Source of the DNA: an uncultured Ruminococcus sp.
Lineage (GTDB): Bacteria > Bacillota > Clostridia > Oscillospirales > Ruminococcaceae
Direction: 5' to 3'
DNA: 64,000 nt
Assembly (NCBI RefSeq): GCF_947301925.1
Contig: NZ_CAMYUE010000001.1
Location: 434,001 to 498,000, forward strand
A program made the position numbers and the translations under genes. Within the stretch, counting starts at the first letter, position 1. Each line of letters opens with the position of its first letter. The notes below the pieces were generated by a model. It did not search any database. It was not told the origin of the DNA and saw nothing but the letters and a program-made list of their open reading frames with translations. Positions 51,554 through 61,084 of this stretch are shown here, piece by piece.

Positions 51554-52316
51554 CATTTTCTCTATCCCCTCCCTCGATAACATCCATATAATGAAGCTCC
51601 CTGAATTTCTTGGGAGTCATGCCGTTTATCTTCCTGAATACGCTTATAAAGGCGCTCTGAGACGAAAATCCCAGCGCAAGCGATATATCAAGACAGGAAA
51701 AGTCCGAATTCCTCAGCAGATTCTCTGCTGTTGATATCTTTGCCCTTGTAACAAAGGCCTTTATGCTCATACCCTTTTCCTTTGAGAAAAGCTTTGAAAG
51801 GTAAGAGGGATTCAGGCCGACGTGCTCCGCAAGAACATTAAGGGTCAGCTCCTCGTGAAGATGGTCATATATATAGTCTATACACCTGCGGACATGGATC
51901 GATATGACGTTATCCTTTTTGAGAGTACGCATACGCTCGGCAAAATCAAGCTCCATCTCACCGAAAAGATCAATCAAGCTCTCCACATCGTTGAGCTTGT
52001 CAGCACGCTGTATATATATATCGCTGAGAGTATAGGCAGTATCATGTCCCAGACCGCCCTCAACACAGTACCTCGACACAAGGGCTACCGCCGTAACGAA
52101 ATGATAAATAAGATTTCTGACAGGATCCGCAGAAAGAGTGCCCTTTCCCTCAAGGAAAACTGGCTTTATGCTCTCAAAACGCCTTTTTACCTCCTCGGTA
52201 TCTCCCGATCTGACAGCTCTGTAAAAGCTCATCTCCCGCTCAAAGGGATTCCTTGTAAATCCGTCGCTGCGCTGTATGTACAGCCTGTAGTTCAGGTCTC
52301 TGTCGGTTTTCATCAT
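51549..52316 (-). CDS. AraC-family transcriptional regulator
   Basis: 255 residues. The C-terminal ~100 residues are the double helix-turn-helix (LNVLAEHVGLNPSYLSKLF and DISLALGFSSQSAFISVFRK). The N-terminal half is helical, of the YSIRK/PocR-like type without a cupin. It is divergent from the MATE pump gene and overlaps the GT-C gene, so it may control either. Confidence 0.88.
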   Translation of the reverse strand: MMKTDRDLNYRLYIQRSDGFTRNPFEREMSFYRAVRSGDTEEVKRRFESIKPVFLEGKGTLSADPVRNLIYHFVTAVALVSRYCVEGGLGHDTAYTLSDIYIQRADKLNDVESLIDLFGEMELDFAERMRTLKKDNVISIHVRRCIDYIYDHLHEELTLNVLAEHVGLNPSYLSKLFSKEKGMSIKAFVTRAKISTAENLLRNSDFSCLDISLALGFSSQSAFISVFRKINGMTPKKFRELHYMDVIEGGDRENG

Positions 52317-52475
52317 CTCACCTCCGTTGCTTTCTGTTCAGAAATTGTGATATTTCTATTATATCCCATTTTTGATACAAATGCAATATTTCTGATATAA
52401 TTTATCACCTTTCGGGAATATAATAATCACAAAGAAAGAATAAATATGAAAGACGCTTCACAAGGAGGCATTTTT

Positions 52476-53840
52476 ATGGCAAAGGCAAACGACCTTACAA
52501 ACGGAAAGGTATCCTCGCTGATACTCAGATTCTATTTTCCCATGCTGCTGACAAATATGCTCCAGCAGATGTACAACATCGCTGATACTGCTATTGTCGG
52601 CAAGGGCCTCGGCAACAACGCTCTGGCAGCTGTGGGAAATATGTCGTCACTTACGTTTCTTATATTCGGATTCTCAATGGGACTTACCAACGGCTTTTCG
52701 GTCATAGTAGCCCAGAGCTTCGGCGCAAAGGATCACAAAAAGCTGCGCCGTGCCGTTGCATCATCGGTTATGCTCTGCTTTATCATTGCCGCTGTGCTCA
52801 CAGCCGTAAGCATAGCATTCCTGCGCCCCGTGCTTGGACTTCTCCGCACAGACAGCGCTATCATGCACGACGGCCTTGTCTACGGATATTTCATATTCGG
52901 CGGACTTATCGCAACTATATCATATAATCTCTGCTCATGTATACTCCGCGCACTGGGTGACAGCAAAACGCCCTTTGTTGCAATAATCATATCCACCATA
53001 GTGAATATCTGTCTCGATACCTTCTGTATCTTCGTACTGAAAACAGGAGTTGAGGGAGCTGCTATCGCAACAATATTCTCCCAGATAGTATCAGCATTCA
53101 TATGCTTCCGCAGGATCAGGAAGATCGACGTTCTGAACATCACAAAGGAGGACTTCAGGGGCAACGGAAAACTCTATGCCGAGCTTTTCGGCAACGGACT
53201 CCCCATGGCCCTCATGAACTCCATAACTGCCGTGGGCTGTATGGTAATACAGTATTTCGTAAACGGCCTCGGTGTCGCTTATACAACAGCTTATTCCGCC
53301 TGCAGCAAATTCATCAACCTGTTCATGCAGCCCTCATGTACTGCGGGCTTTGCAATGTCAGCCTTTACAAGCCAGAACTACGGCGCAGGAAAGTTCAGCC
53401 GTATACGCGAGGGACTCCATGTGTGTCTTGCCATATCAATGATATCCTACGTTATCCTGGGCTCGGTAATGGTGTTCTTCCCGGGATACCTTGCAGGCGT
53501 CATGGTAAGCGGCAGCGAGATAATAGAGATAGCAAAGTCCTATCTTCCCATATGCGGCATATTCCTCTTTGCGGTAGACCTGCTGTTCGTATTCAGGAAC
53601 GGCTGTCAGGGCTTTGCAAAGCCTCTTGTGCCCATGATATCGGGTATCGTTGAAATGGCGCTCAGAATAGGCATTATCGCACTTTTCATAAACGTTACCG
53701 GCTTCAGAGCCACAGCCTATGCAGAGGTCTCCGCGTGGATAGGAGCTCTCCTGCTCAATATGGCTTCCTTCGAGCACACGCTGAACAAGAATCTCAGGAC
53801 AACTGTGATACATCACCGCAAGCTCAGGACCGCTGCCTGA
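52476..53840 (+). CDS. MATE family efflux transporter
   Basis: 454 residues from the ATG at 52476 behind AAGGAGG. Twelve hydrophobic helices in two similar halves, opening PMLLTNMLQQMYNIADTAIVG, the usual MATE signature. Exports cationic drugs or metabolites using a sodium or proton gradient. Followed by an intrinsic terminator (53894-53925). Confidence 0.93.
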   Translation: MAKANDLTNGKVSSLILRFYFPMLLTNMLQQMYNIADTAIVGKGLGNNALAAVGNMSSLTFLIFGFSMGLTNGFSVIVAQSFGAKDHKKLRRAVASSVMLCFIIAAVLTAVSIAFLRPVLGLLRTDSAIMHDGLVYGYFIFGGLIATISYNLCSCILRALGDSKTPFVAIIISTIVNICLDTFCIFVLKTGVEGAAIATIFSQIVSAFICFRRIRKIDVLNITKEDFRGNGKLYAELFGNGLPMALMNSITAVGCMVIQYFVNGLGVAYTTAYSACSKFINLFMQPSCTAGFAMSAFTSQNYGAGKFSRIREGLHVCLAISMISYVILGSVMVFFPGYLAGVMVSGSEIIEIAKSYLPICGIFLFAVDLLFVFRNGCQGFAKPLVPMISGIVEMALRIGIIALFINVTGFRATAYAEVSAWIGALLLNMASFEHTLNKNLRTTVIHHRKLRTAA

Positions 53841-53893
53841 CAACGGCTGATATCAGCCGTTCATATACACACTCACTCCAATCCCCAAAACTC

Positions 53894-53925
53894 GCTGTCT
53901 GTGTTTTACGCAGGCAGCACTTTTT
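53894..53925 (+). terminator. Terminator of the MATE gene
   Basis: GCTGTCTG...CAGGCAGC stem followed by ACTTTTTTTG. Confidence 0.7.
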
Positions 53926-53934
53926 TTGCAAAAA

Positions 53935-53961
53935 ACAGCCCTCCGTTTTACGAAGGGCTGT
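53935..53961 (-). terminator. Terminator of the sigma/anti-sigma operon
   Basis: ACAGCCCTTCG...CGGAGGGCTGT on the minus strand followed by TTTTTTGC. Confidence 0.7.
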
Positions 53962-54016
53962 ATAAGAACTTTCTTTTGTATTCAAATCATATCGTAAGCG
54001 AGCATCCGTAAGCTGC

Positions 54017-55486
54017 TCAGTTATGGTTTTCTTTGGCTTCTGAAGCCGCCTTCTGCATTTCTTCGATACTATTCTGTATCACATACTGCTCTTGTACATT
54101 CTTTCTCTGTATTTCCAGCTCTTTAGAAATGCTTTCATAGAACTCCTTTTCCTGCTGATTCATCATTTCTTTCTGCTCATCATCTGAGACAGTGTACTCC
54201 TCTTCCTGATAGTATTTCGACTGACCGCTGTTAAGGTTACGTCTGTGTATAGTCAGTTTACCATCTTCGCCGTTGATGTACAGATCTATGGTCGGATCGC
54301 TCTGTGAAGAATACTGGAAGAAATTGGCAGTGCCCATGTATATGCACATAGAATACTTCATCTCACGGTTTACAGGCGTATTAACAGCTATCTCGCCGCC
54401 TTTTTTCTCAAGACGGTCTACATTTTCGCTCAGAAGATCCTCATCAGCTTCAGCATATGGAAAGAAATAGCTGTGTGAAAATTCTGCTCCCTTATTACGG
54501 TCAGAGAAGTAGTCCTTTCTTTCCATGCACAATTCTGATTTATCAGGCATTGCGTTGGTTCCGTCATAATTAATGGAGCATTTCCAGAGCTTTTCAGGTA
54601 TGCTTACCTCCTCAAAAGCGAATGCTTTCTCATTATACACCGTATTAAGTACATCGAAGCAATATTTGCCGCTGTCCTTGTAGCAGCAGTATAATACCTG
54701 AGTTTCAATGGCTCTGATACCTTCGGCGTCCTTGAATAACCTGTTGTACATATAAGACGCAACTGTAACGCTGTTGCCGTCGGGATCGGTCATATATCCG
54801 TATCTGTCACCTTTGAATGACGTATCGGCAGCGGGATAGACTTCTCCGCCGTTCCCGAATAAAGGTTCATCTGACAGATCTTCTATGTCTTTATCGGTGA
54901 ACTCAGCCTTTGACTTTGCAGCCGCAATCACGCTTGATCTGCCGAACTCGCCTTTGTACTCCACAGCGTATATCTGATTTGTCAGTATAGCATCTTTTAT
55001 TCTTCTTACATAGATCCTGACCCTGACTCCTTCCTTTTCATTATTCTTGAAAGGACATCTGTAAAGCGGATCCACAAGCACATCGTTCTCGGCGTACTCC
55101 TTCAGAGTCATATCATATATATCATAGGTGTGTTCCTCTGTTTCTTCAAAGATCTCCGAAAGAAGCGTGCGGTATTTTTCATCACTGTTTCTGCGGAAGT
55201 TTGACAGGAAATTCTGTACAAATGCCGTATGCGGCAGTATACCTACACAGATAACCACCGCGGCTGCGGCAGCGATCCATTTTAGCACAGGTAACGCCCT
55301 GCGTCTGCCCGTTACGTTCTCAAGGTCGCTTACGGTAAACTCGCTGTCGGAAAAATCCGAATCTTTTTCAGGAAAAGCTCTTGCGGAGATCTTGTCGAAG
55401 CAGTCCACGCCTGACGAAAGCTCGTTCATCTTATCGCGGAGCTTTTTCTCGAATTCCTGATCTCCCTTTATATTTTTATCTTTCAC
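54017..55486 (-). CDS. Membrane-bound anti-sigma-like protein
   Basis: 489 residues. A cytoplasmic N-terminus (about 1-65, acidic), one membrane helix (about 68-87, VLKWIAAAAAVVICVGILP) and a ~400-residue outside part with a helical, Gln/Glu-rich tail. The start overlaps the sigma factor stop (ATGA), the usual coupling of ECF sigma and anti-sigma genes. No zinc-binding H-x3-C-x2-C is visible, so it is not a ZAS-type anti-sigma. The large outer domain is probably the sensor. Confidence 0.7.
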   Translation of the reverse strand: MKDKNIKGDQEFEKKLRDKMNELSSGVDCFDKISARAFPEKDSDFSDSEFTVSDLENVTGRRRALPVLKWIAAAAAVVICVGILPHTAFVQNFLSNFRRNSDEKYRTLLSEIFEETEEHTYDIYDMTLKEYAENDVLVDPLYRCPFKNNEKEGVRVRIYVRRIKDAILTNQIYAVEYKGEFGRSSVIAAAKSKAEFTDKDIEDLSDEPLFGNGGEVYPAADTSFKGDRYGYMTDPDGNSVTVASYMYNRLFKDAEGIRAIETQVLYCCYKDSGKYCFDVLNTVYNEKAFAFEEVSIPEKLWKCSINYDGTNAMPDKSELCMERKDYFSDRNKGAEFSHSYFFPYAEADEDLLSENVDRLEKKGGEIAVNTPVNREMKYSMCIYMGTANFFQYSSQSDPTIDLYINGEDGKLTIHRRNLNSGQSKYYQEEEYTVSDDEQKEMMNQQEKEFYESISKELEIQRKNVQEQYVIQNSIEEMQKAASEAKENHN

Positions 55487-56076
55487 TGATCTTCACCTGC
55501 CTTTTCCTGTAATATGGCTATTGCTTTCTTATACCTTGATTTAGCAGTAGTCTCCGGACACTTCATGACCTTTGCTATCTGCCTGAACGTAAGCTCTGCA
55601 CAGCATTTCAGTATGACGGTCTGTCTTTGCACATCATTGAGATTCTTCAGAAGCTGATTTATGTAAATACTGTCCTCTACAGTCTTTTCAGCGTCGCCGT
55701 AGCTCTGTATGATAAAATTTGATATCTCTTTCTTATGTCTGCGGCGAAGCTCCAATGCAACGTTGCGCGCTATTGTAAGGATGAAGCCTTTGCCGTCCCC
55801 TTTCTTCGCGGAAAACCGCTTTACCTGAGTAAGCCTGACAAAGGTCTCTGTCACACAGTCCTGCGACAGATGATAATCGGATGTAATTCCGAAAGCCACA
55901 GCAAACACGCTGTCCTTGAACATAAGATACAGCCTGCTGAGACTCTCCTTGGAGGAAGCACAGTTCAATATGAGATCATTTACGGTATCATCTGCTGCAG
56001 AAGGTTCCTGTTTTGTTTTTAACACTGTAAGAATAGCTGTGTCACCTCCGCTGAATATTTTTGTTCCTGCATCCAT
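55483..56076 (-). CDS. ECF-type RNA polymerase sigma factor
   Basis: 197 residues from the ATG at 56074-56076 behind AAAGGAG. Region 2 includes LYLMFKDSVFAVAFGITSD and DCVTETFVRLTQ; region 4 has LKCCAELTFRQIAKVMKCPETTAKSR. Released by its partner, it would redirect RNA polymerase to stress or surface genes. A perfect palindrome TATGAAAGCTTTCATA (56143-56158) lies just upstream and could be a control site. Confidence 0.85.
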   Translation of the reverse strand: MDAGTKIFSGGDTAILTVLKTKQEPSAADDTVNDLILNCASSKESLSRLYLMFKDSVFAVAFGITSDYHLSQDCVTETFVRLTQVKRFSAKKGDGKGFILTIARNVALELRRRHKKEISNFIIQSYGDAEKTVEDSIYINQLLKNLNDVQRQTVILKCCAELTFRQIAKVMKCPETTAKSRYKKAIAILQEKAGEDQ

Positions 56077-56316
56077 ATCATCACTCCTTTTTCGTCTGAC
56101 AAGGCGTTTGCGGACAAATTTCCGCTTATGCCGCCGGACTATTATGAAAGCTTTCATATATAAGTGATTTCAGGAGCCGAAAAAGACGAAATAATTTTCA
56201 AAAAATGTTAGTGATATATAACAACGTGTATATCTGCCAGTTTCCCTGAAAACAGAAGTCAATACAGCAATTATATCATTTTCACTGATAAAATGCAATA
56301 AATTTCTCTTTACCTA

Positions 56317-56371
56317 TTGACAAACGAATTGTAAAGTGCTAAAATGAATATATGAACAGTTGTTCATATAT
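56317..56371 (+). promoter_or_regulatory. Promoter and ArsR/SmtB-like operator of the P-type ATPase
   Basis: TTGACA (56317-56322), 17 nt, TAAAAT (56340-56345). Immediately downstream is an 11-2-11 perfect palindrome (56348-56371) with arms ATATATGAACA / TGTTCATATAT, the form bound by metal-sensing ArsR/SmtB repressors. No ArsR gene is nearby, so the regulator acts from elsewhere. The rest of 56077-56316 is non-coding. Confidence 0.75.
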
Positions 56372-56388
56372 GAAAGGATAGTGATCCT

Positions 56389-58710
56389 ATGGAGAAATAC
56401 TACTCTATATCCAATTTAGACTGCGCTCACTGCGGCGCAAAGATTGAAGAAGCCATCAGCAAGCTTGAAGGCGTTGAGTCAGCTGTACTGAACTTCCCGC
56501 TGAAGAAATTCAAGATAAAGGGCGAACATTCAGATGAGCTCCTTGCCAGAATGAATGAAGTTGCCAACGCAATTGAAGCAGGTGTTATTATCACCGCGTT
56601 CGAGGAGAAGCACCATCACAGTCATAAGCATCACCAACATCATGAGCACCACCACGATGTAGAATGCTCCTGCGGACACGATCACGGCCATGAGCATTCT
56701 CATGAACACGGCGATGAGTGCTCCTGCGGACACGATCACAGCCACGAACATTCTCATGAACACGGCAAGGAGTGCTCCTGCGGACACGATCACAGCCACG
56801 AACATTCTCATGAACATCATCATGAAGCTGCTCACTCCCATGAAGATGAAGAAAAAGAGTACGAAAGCCTTCTGGGCGATATCATTCCCCTTGCGGCAGG
56901 AATAATATTGTTTGCTGCTGCCGTCATATGCGGAAAAACTCTTGACATAAAGCCTCTGACTATCGGGCTTTATATCGCCGCTTACCTTGTACTTGGCGTC
57001 AATGTTCTCAAGGCGACCTTCAGGAACCTGAGAAACGGCAATATCTTCGACGAGAACTTCCTTATGACTGCCGCTACCATAGGTGCATTTGCCCTCGGTG
57101 AGTATGCCGAGGCAGTGGGCGTTGTTCTGTTCTTCCGTATAGGCGAGATCTTCGAGGACTACGCTGTTTCAAGAAGCAGAAAGGCTATCACCGATGTGGC
57201 CGGACTGAAAGTTGAGGAAGCTGATATGCTTGTGGACGGTGAGTTCATAAGAGTAGATTCCGATGAGATAAGCGAAGGCGATCTGCTCCGCATAAAGCCG
57301 GGCGAAAGAATTGCTGCCGACGGTATAATTGAGTCGGGAAGTTCAAAAATAGACACATCGGCTGTAAACGGAGAACCTGTTCCCCTTATGGTAAAAGAGG
57401 GCGATACGGTCTTTTCGGGCTGCATAAATCTTTCGGATACATTTACACTGAGAACAACGGCAGCTGCCTCCGACTCCATGATTTCCAAGATCGCACAGGC
57501 AGTTGAGGACGCCTCGGCTTCAAAACCGAAGATAGACCGCTTTATTACAAGGTTTGCAAAGGTATATACTCCTATCGTTATGGCAATAGCCCTGCTTACA
57601 GCTGTTATCCCCTCTCTCATCACCGGAGACTGGAGCAAGTGGATATACTCTGCACTTACCTTCCTTGTAATAAGCTGTCCCTGCGCTCTGGTACTAAGCG
57701 TTCCGCTTGCATACTTCTCGGGTATCGGCGCAGCTTCAAAGCTGGGAATACTTTTTAAGGGCGGAAATGCTATTGAAGCCCTTGCCAAGGTAAAAGCCAT
57801 CGCCTTTGACAAGACAGGCACACTTACAAACGGAAGCTTTACCGTTACCGAGATAAGAAGCTACGGCAGCCTTGACAAGAACGAAATAATCAGTATTTGC
57901 GGAAGCTGCGAACAGTGCTCCACACATCCCGTTGCCGAAAGCATCGTTGACTATTGCAGACAGAACGGCATGACTCTCAGCCAGCCAGAAAGCTCCGGTG
58001 AGATAGCAGGCCGAGGCGTATCCGCTGTAGTTGACGGCAAAACCGTTCTCTGCGGCAACGAAAGGCTCATGAAGGAAAACGGCATATCGGTTCCCGATGA
58101 CACTATTCCCCTCGGCAGTATAGTATATGTTGCCATTGACGGAAAGGTATGCGGTATGGCAGTCGTATCCGATACGGTAAAGAAGACCTCTGCCTCAGCA
58201 GTATCTCAGCTCAGGCAAATGGGTATAGCTACTGCAATGCTTACGGGAGATAAGTCAGAAAACGCCGACGCTATGGCGAAGGAACTGGGAGTTGACAGTG
58301 TTAAGGGCGATCTCCTCCCTGACGGCAAGCTTGCAGAAATAGAACGTATCCGAAGGGAAAAAGGCGCTGTCATGTTCGTCGGCGACGGCTTCAACGACGG
58401 TCCCGTCCTTGCAGGCGCAGACGTGGGCGGAGCTATGCACAGCGGCTCTGATCTTGCTCTGGAGGCCGCAGACGCCGTATTTATGAACTCCGAGCCCGAA
58501 TCGGTAGTAAAGGCAAAGAAAATAGCAGACAAGACGCTCCGCATATCCTATGAGAATATCATATTCGCACTTGCAGTAAAGGCTGCTGTGCTTATACTGG
58601 GACTTATAGGTCATCCGAGTATGTGGCTGGCAGTATTTGCGGACTCCGGTACGGCTATGCTGCTGATACTCAATTCCGTAAGAGTTCTGAACACAAGAAA
58701 ATACAGATAA
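56389..58710 (+). CDS. Heavy-metal P-type ATPase with His-rich N-terminus (zinc/cadmium exporter type)
   Basis: 773 residues. HMA domain first (LDCAHCGAKIEE, metal-binding C-x2-C). A ~90-residue His-rich segment with three 18-residue repeats ECSCGHDHxHEHSHEHG comes next, and then the pump: SCPCALVLSVP (CPC), phosphorylation site DKTGTLTNG, HP in CSTHPVAES and GDGFNDGP. CPC with a C-terminal helix carrying Asp (FADSGTAML) fits the Zn/Cd/Pb group rather than copper. It exports metal at the cytoplasmic membrane; the His repeats may sense or buffer zinc. Confidence 0.92.
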   Translation: MEKYYSISNLDCAHCGAKIEEAISKLEGVESAVLNFPLKKFKIKGEHSDELLARMNEVANAIEAGVIITAFEEKHHHSHKHHQHHEHHHDVECSCGHDHGHEHSHEHGDECSCGHDHSHEHSHEHGKECSCGHDHSHEHSHEHHHEAAHSHEDEEKEYESLLGDIIPLAAGIILFAAAVICGKTLDIKPLTIGLYIAAYLVLGVNVLKATFRNLRNGNIFDENFLMTAATIGAFALGEYAEAVGVVLFFRIGEIFEDYAVSRSRKAITDVAGLKVEEADMLVDGEFIRVDSDEISEGDLLRIKPGERIAADGIIESGSSKIDTSAVNGEPVPLMVKEGDTVFSGCINLSDTFTLRTTAAASDSMISKIAQAVEDASASKPKIDRFITRFAKVYTPIVMAIALLTAVIPSLITGDWSKWIYSALTFLVISCPCALVLSVPLAYFSGIGAASKLGILFKGGNAIEALAKVKAIAFDKTGTLTNGSFTVTEIRSYGSLDKNEIISICGSCEQCSTHPVAESIVDYCRQNGMTLSQPESSGEIAGRGVSAVVDGKTVLCGNERLMKENGISVPDDTIPLGSIVYVAIDGKVCGMAVVSDTVKKTSASAVSQLRQMGIATAMLTGDKSENADAMAKELGVDSVKGDLLPDGKLAEIERIRREKGAVMFVGDGFNDGPVLAGADVGGAMHSGSDLALEAADAVFMNSEPESVVKAKKIADKTLRISYENIIFALAVKAAVLILGLIGHPSMWLAVFADSGTAMLLILNSVRVLNTRKYR
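56662..56823 (+). repeat. 54-bp tandem repeat x3 encoding His/Cys-rich units
   Basis: Units 56662-56715, 56716-56769 and 56770-56823 are nearly identical and in frame (18 codons). Copy number can change by slippage without breaking the gene. Confidence 0.85.
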
Positions 58711-58714
58711 GGAA

Positions 58715-58742
58715 AAGAGACTTCCGTCCGGAAGTCTCTTTT
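58715..58742 (+). terminator. Terminator of the P-type ATPase gene
   Basis: AGAGACTTCCG / CGGAAGTCTCT then TTTTTAT. Confidence 0.75.
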
Positions 58743-58805
58743 TATGATTTTACCAGTTTATTTTCAACTCGACATATTATTTTCAACACATTGTTGACGG
58801 ACATG

Positions 58806-58835
58806 TTAAAAGCTCCCCTTTGCAGGGAGCTTTAT
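58806..58835 (-). terminator. Terminator of the COG0523 operon
   Basis: AAAGCTCCC...GGGGAGCTTTT on the minus strand, three bases after the stop. Confidence 0.7.
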
Positions 58836-58837
58836 AA

Positions 58838-59794
58838 TTAATAGAATGTGGCAACAGGCTGCTCAGGAGCCTCTGCCTTTTCGTATTTCTCAACATAGAG
58901 CACAGGGCCTTTGCCTTTGTACAGCTTGTGCTTCTGTACGCTGACCTTGCCTGTTACAGTTATCCAGTCCTTGTTCTGAGGCTCGTTTCCGCTCTCGTCC
59001 TGTGCCACCATCCAGCAGTACTGTATATCCTCAACACAGCAGGTCATGATATGACGTCCTACGGCGTAGGTATTCTCGGGGAACTTCCCGTTTCTGGCGA
59101 TAAGCGCCTTGAAGGTCATTCTCTTGCCGTCATACTTCATGGGCTCCTCAATGATATCACGGTACCAGAGAGCAAAGTCCTTGTCCTCTATAGTGATATC
59201 GTCTGCCTCAACATCAAAGGGCAGCGGATCCTCGATATCGTCATAAGCGATCTGTCCGTCTGTGTACTCATAGACTATCTCGGCACGCCTTGAAACGCCT
59301 CTTACTATCTTGTGGAACTCGTTGGGGTCAAAACTCTTGTCAAAGCGGTTGAAAACTACCATCTCCGTAGTATTGAACTTGTCCACAACGAGATTGCGCA
59401 TATTGGCGTTGTAGTTCATGAAGGTGGTGGAGTCCACAAAGCACATCACCTGAGCTATAGTGGTATCATCGGGCATAGCCTTGAAGAAGTCGTCCATTGT
59501 CCACATACCGTTGTATTCGACAACGATACGCTCTGCGCCGCTCTCCGCAAGAAGCTTTGAGAAGTTCTCCATAGTGAACTCGTCTTTATCATCAATAACG
59601 CGGATATCAACGTTTTTCTTCGGCATACGGGAGATATCGTACTCCTCGACGCCCTCCTCGCATATCAGGAGAAGCGTCTTTTCGCCCTTATTGAAACGCT
59701 TGTCCTCCATGGTCTCCTGTATGAACTTTGTCTTTCCCGACTCAAGAAAGCCGAGAAACAGGTAAATCGGTATTACATCATTCTGATCTGCCAC
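58838..59794 (-). CDS. COG0523 (CobW-like) GTPase with DUF1980-like C-terminus
   Basis: 318 residues. P-loop FLGFLESGKTKF, then a G3E-type GTPase core (VVFNRFDKS as the NKxD-like motif). The zinc-binding C-x-C-C motif of CobW proteins is absent: the segment reads VVEYNGMW. From about 240 on, GRHIMTCCVEDIQYCW, DWITVTGKV and LYVEKYEKAE match the end of DUF1980/YcgQ proteins, which work with YcgR-type permeases. The fusion suggests metal delivery or metal-linked control. It follows the second GTPase in the same operon. Confidence 0.75.
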   Translation of the reverse strand: MADQNDVIPIYLFLGFLESGKTKFIQETMEDKRFNKGEKTLLLICEEGVEEYDISRMPKKNVDIRVIDDKDEFTMENFSKLLAESGAERIVVEYNGMWTMDDFFKAMPDDTTIAQVMCFVDSTTFMNYNANMRNLVVDKFNTTEMVVFNRFDKSFDPNEFHKIVRGVSRRAEIVYEYTDGQIAYDDIEDPLPFDVEADDITIEDKDFALWYRDIIEEPMKYDGKRMTFKALIARNGKFPENTYAVGRHIMTCCVEDIQYCWMVAQDESGNEPQNKDWITVTGKVSVQKHKLYKGKGPVLYVEKYEKAEAPEQPVATFY

Positions 59795-59812
59795 GGTAAA
59801 AGCTCCTTTCTG

Positions 59813-60970
59813 TCAGGCCTTGAAAAGCTCGGCAATAGCTTCCTCGTTTATTTTTGAACCGATAACGCAAAGCCTGCCGATAGTACCTGCACTGCCTGTG
59901 CGGACATCGGGCACACCGGGAACATAGTCATAGTGTATCCACTTGCCGTCTGTGCCTGCAACTATGCCCTTTGCGCGGAGTATCATGCCGTACTTCTCCT
60001 CATCGCCCAGTGCGTTGAGAGCGTTTGTTATCTCCTCGGGAGTATAAGCTCTTGTTGTCTCTCTGCCCCAGCTGGTGAAAACCTCATCAGCGTGGTGGTG
60101 ATGATGCTCGTGGTCATGATCGTGGTCGTGACAGCCGCAGGTACAGTCGGGACCGTGATCGTGATGATGTTCATGTTCGTGTTCATCATGATCGTGATGA
60201 TGATGCTCATGCTCATCATGGTCGTGGTGGTGATGCTCATGCTCATCATGGTCATGGCAGCAGTGTTCATCGTGGTCGTGGTGGTGATGCTCATGTTCCT
60301 CATCATGGTCGTGGTGATGATGGTGGTCATGATGTGCGGCCTCCTCAAGAAGCTCCTTCAGCTCATCATCAAGTGTATTTTTCTGCGTCATAGCGTCAAC
60401 AAGCTGCTTGCCTGTAAGCTCGTCCCACTCCGTTGTAACAATAGGTGCAGCAGGATTCTTTTCACGGAGACTCTTTACACAATCATCAAGCTTTTCCTGT
60501 GAAAGACCGCTGGTGTGGCTGAGGATAAGGCAGCTTGCATAGGTTATCTGATTATCGAAGAACTCGCCGAAGTTCTTCATGTACATCTTGTACTTCTTAG
60601 CGTCAACAACGGTTGTAAAGCCGTCAAGCTCCACATCGTGCGCGTTGATATTCTGAACGGCGCGGATAACGTCGCTGAGCTTTCCCACGCCCGAGGGCTC
60701 GATAAGGATACGGTCGGGAGCGTAGTCCTCCAGCACCTTTTCCAGAGCCTTTCCGAAATCGCCGACTAAGCTGCAGCAGATACAGCCTGAGTTCATCTCC
60801 GTGATCTCAACGCCTGCGTCCTGCAAGAATCCGCCGTCAATGCCTATCTGGCCGAACTCGTTCTCTATGAGGACCAGCTTTTCGCCCTTGTAGCCTTCCT
60901 GAATGAGCTTCTTTATAAGAGTGGTCTTTCCCGCACCGAGAAAGCCCGAGAATATGGTTATCTTTGTCAT
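59813..60970 (-). CDS. COG0523 zinc-type GTPase (CobW/ZigA-like) with His-rich loop
   Basis: 385 residues from the ATG at 60968-60970. P-loop GFLGAGKTT, the metal motif GCICC in NSGCICCSLVGD, and SHTSGLS in the guanine-specificity region. A ~85-residue stretch (about 215-305) contains mostly His, Asp and Glu in HEHHHHDHD-like repeats, then the CobW C-terminal domain. Members of this kind deliver zinc to client proteins, usually under zinc starvation. Its promoter (minus strand TTGATT, 17 nt, TATAAT, about 61008-61036) lies just upstream. Acts with the neighbouring pump as a metal homeostasis group. Confidence 0.88.
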   Translation of the reverse strand: MTKITIFSGFLGAGKTTLIKKLIQEGYKGEKLVLIENEFGQIGIDGGFLQDAGVEITEMNSGCICCSLVGDFGKALEKVLEDYAPDRILIEPSGVGKLSDVIRAVQNINAHDVELDGFTTVVDAKKYKMYMKNFGEFFDNQITYASCLILSHTSGLSQEKLDDCVKSLREKNPAAPIVTTEWDELTGKQLVDAMTQKNTLDDELKELLEEAAHHDHHHHHDHDEEHEHHHHDHDEHCCHDHDEHEHHHHDHDEHEHHHHDHDEHEHEHHHDHGPDCTCGCHDHDHDHEHHHHHADEVFTSWGRETTRAYTPEEITNALNALGDEEKYGMILRAKGIVAGTDGKWIHYDYVPGVPDVRTGSAGTIGRLCVIGSKINEEAIAELFKA

Positions 60971-61049
60971 GTGAACAACACTTCTTTCATTTAAATTCAA
61001 ATTATATTATAGCACACTGACAAAAATAAATCAAGCCCCGAAAACAAAA

Positions 61050-61080
61050 AGCGGCAGCCGCTTCTGCGACTGCCGCCATA
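61050..61080 (-). terminator. Terminator of the EF-G-like gene
   Basis: GCGGCAG...CTGCCGC then TTTTTGTTTT on the minus strand, directly after the stop at 61085. Confidence 0.75.
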
Positions 61081-61084
61081 TCAT

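Noticed and set aside
56662-56823. 54-bp tandem repeat as a CRISPR or regulatory array
   Set aside because: It is in frame within the P-type ATPase gene and encodes His/Cys units.
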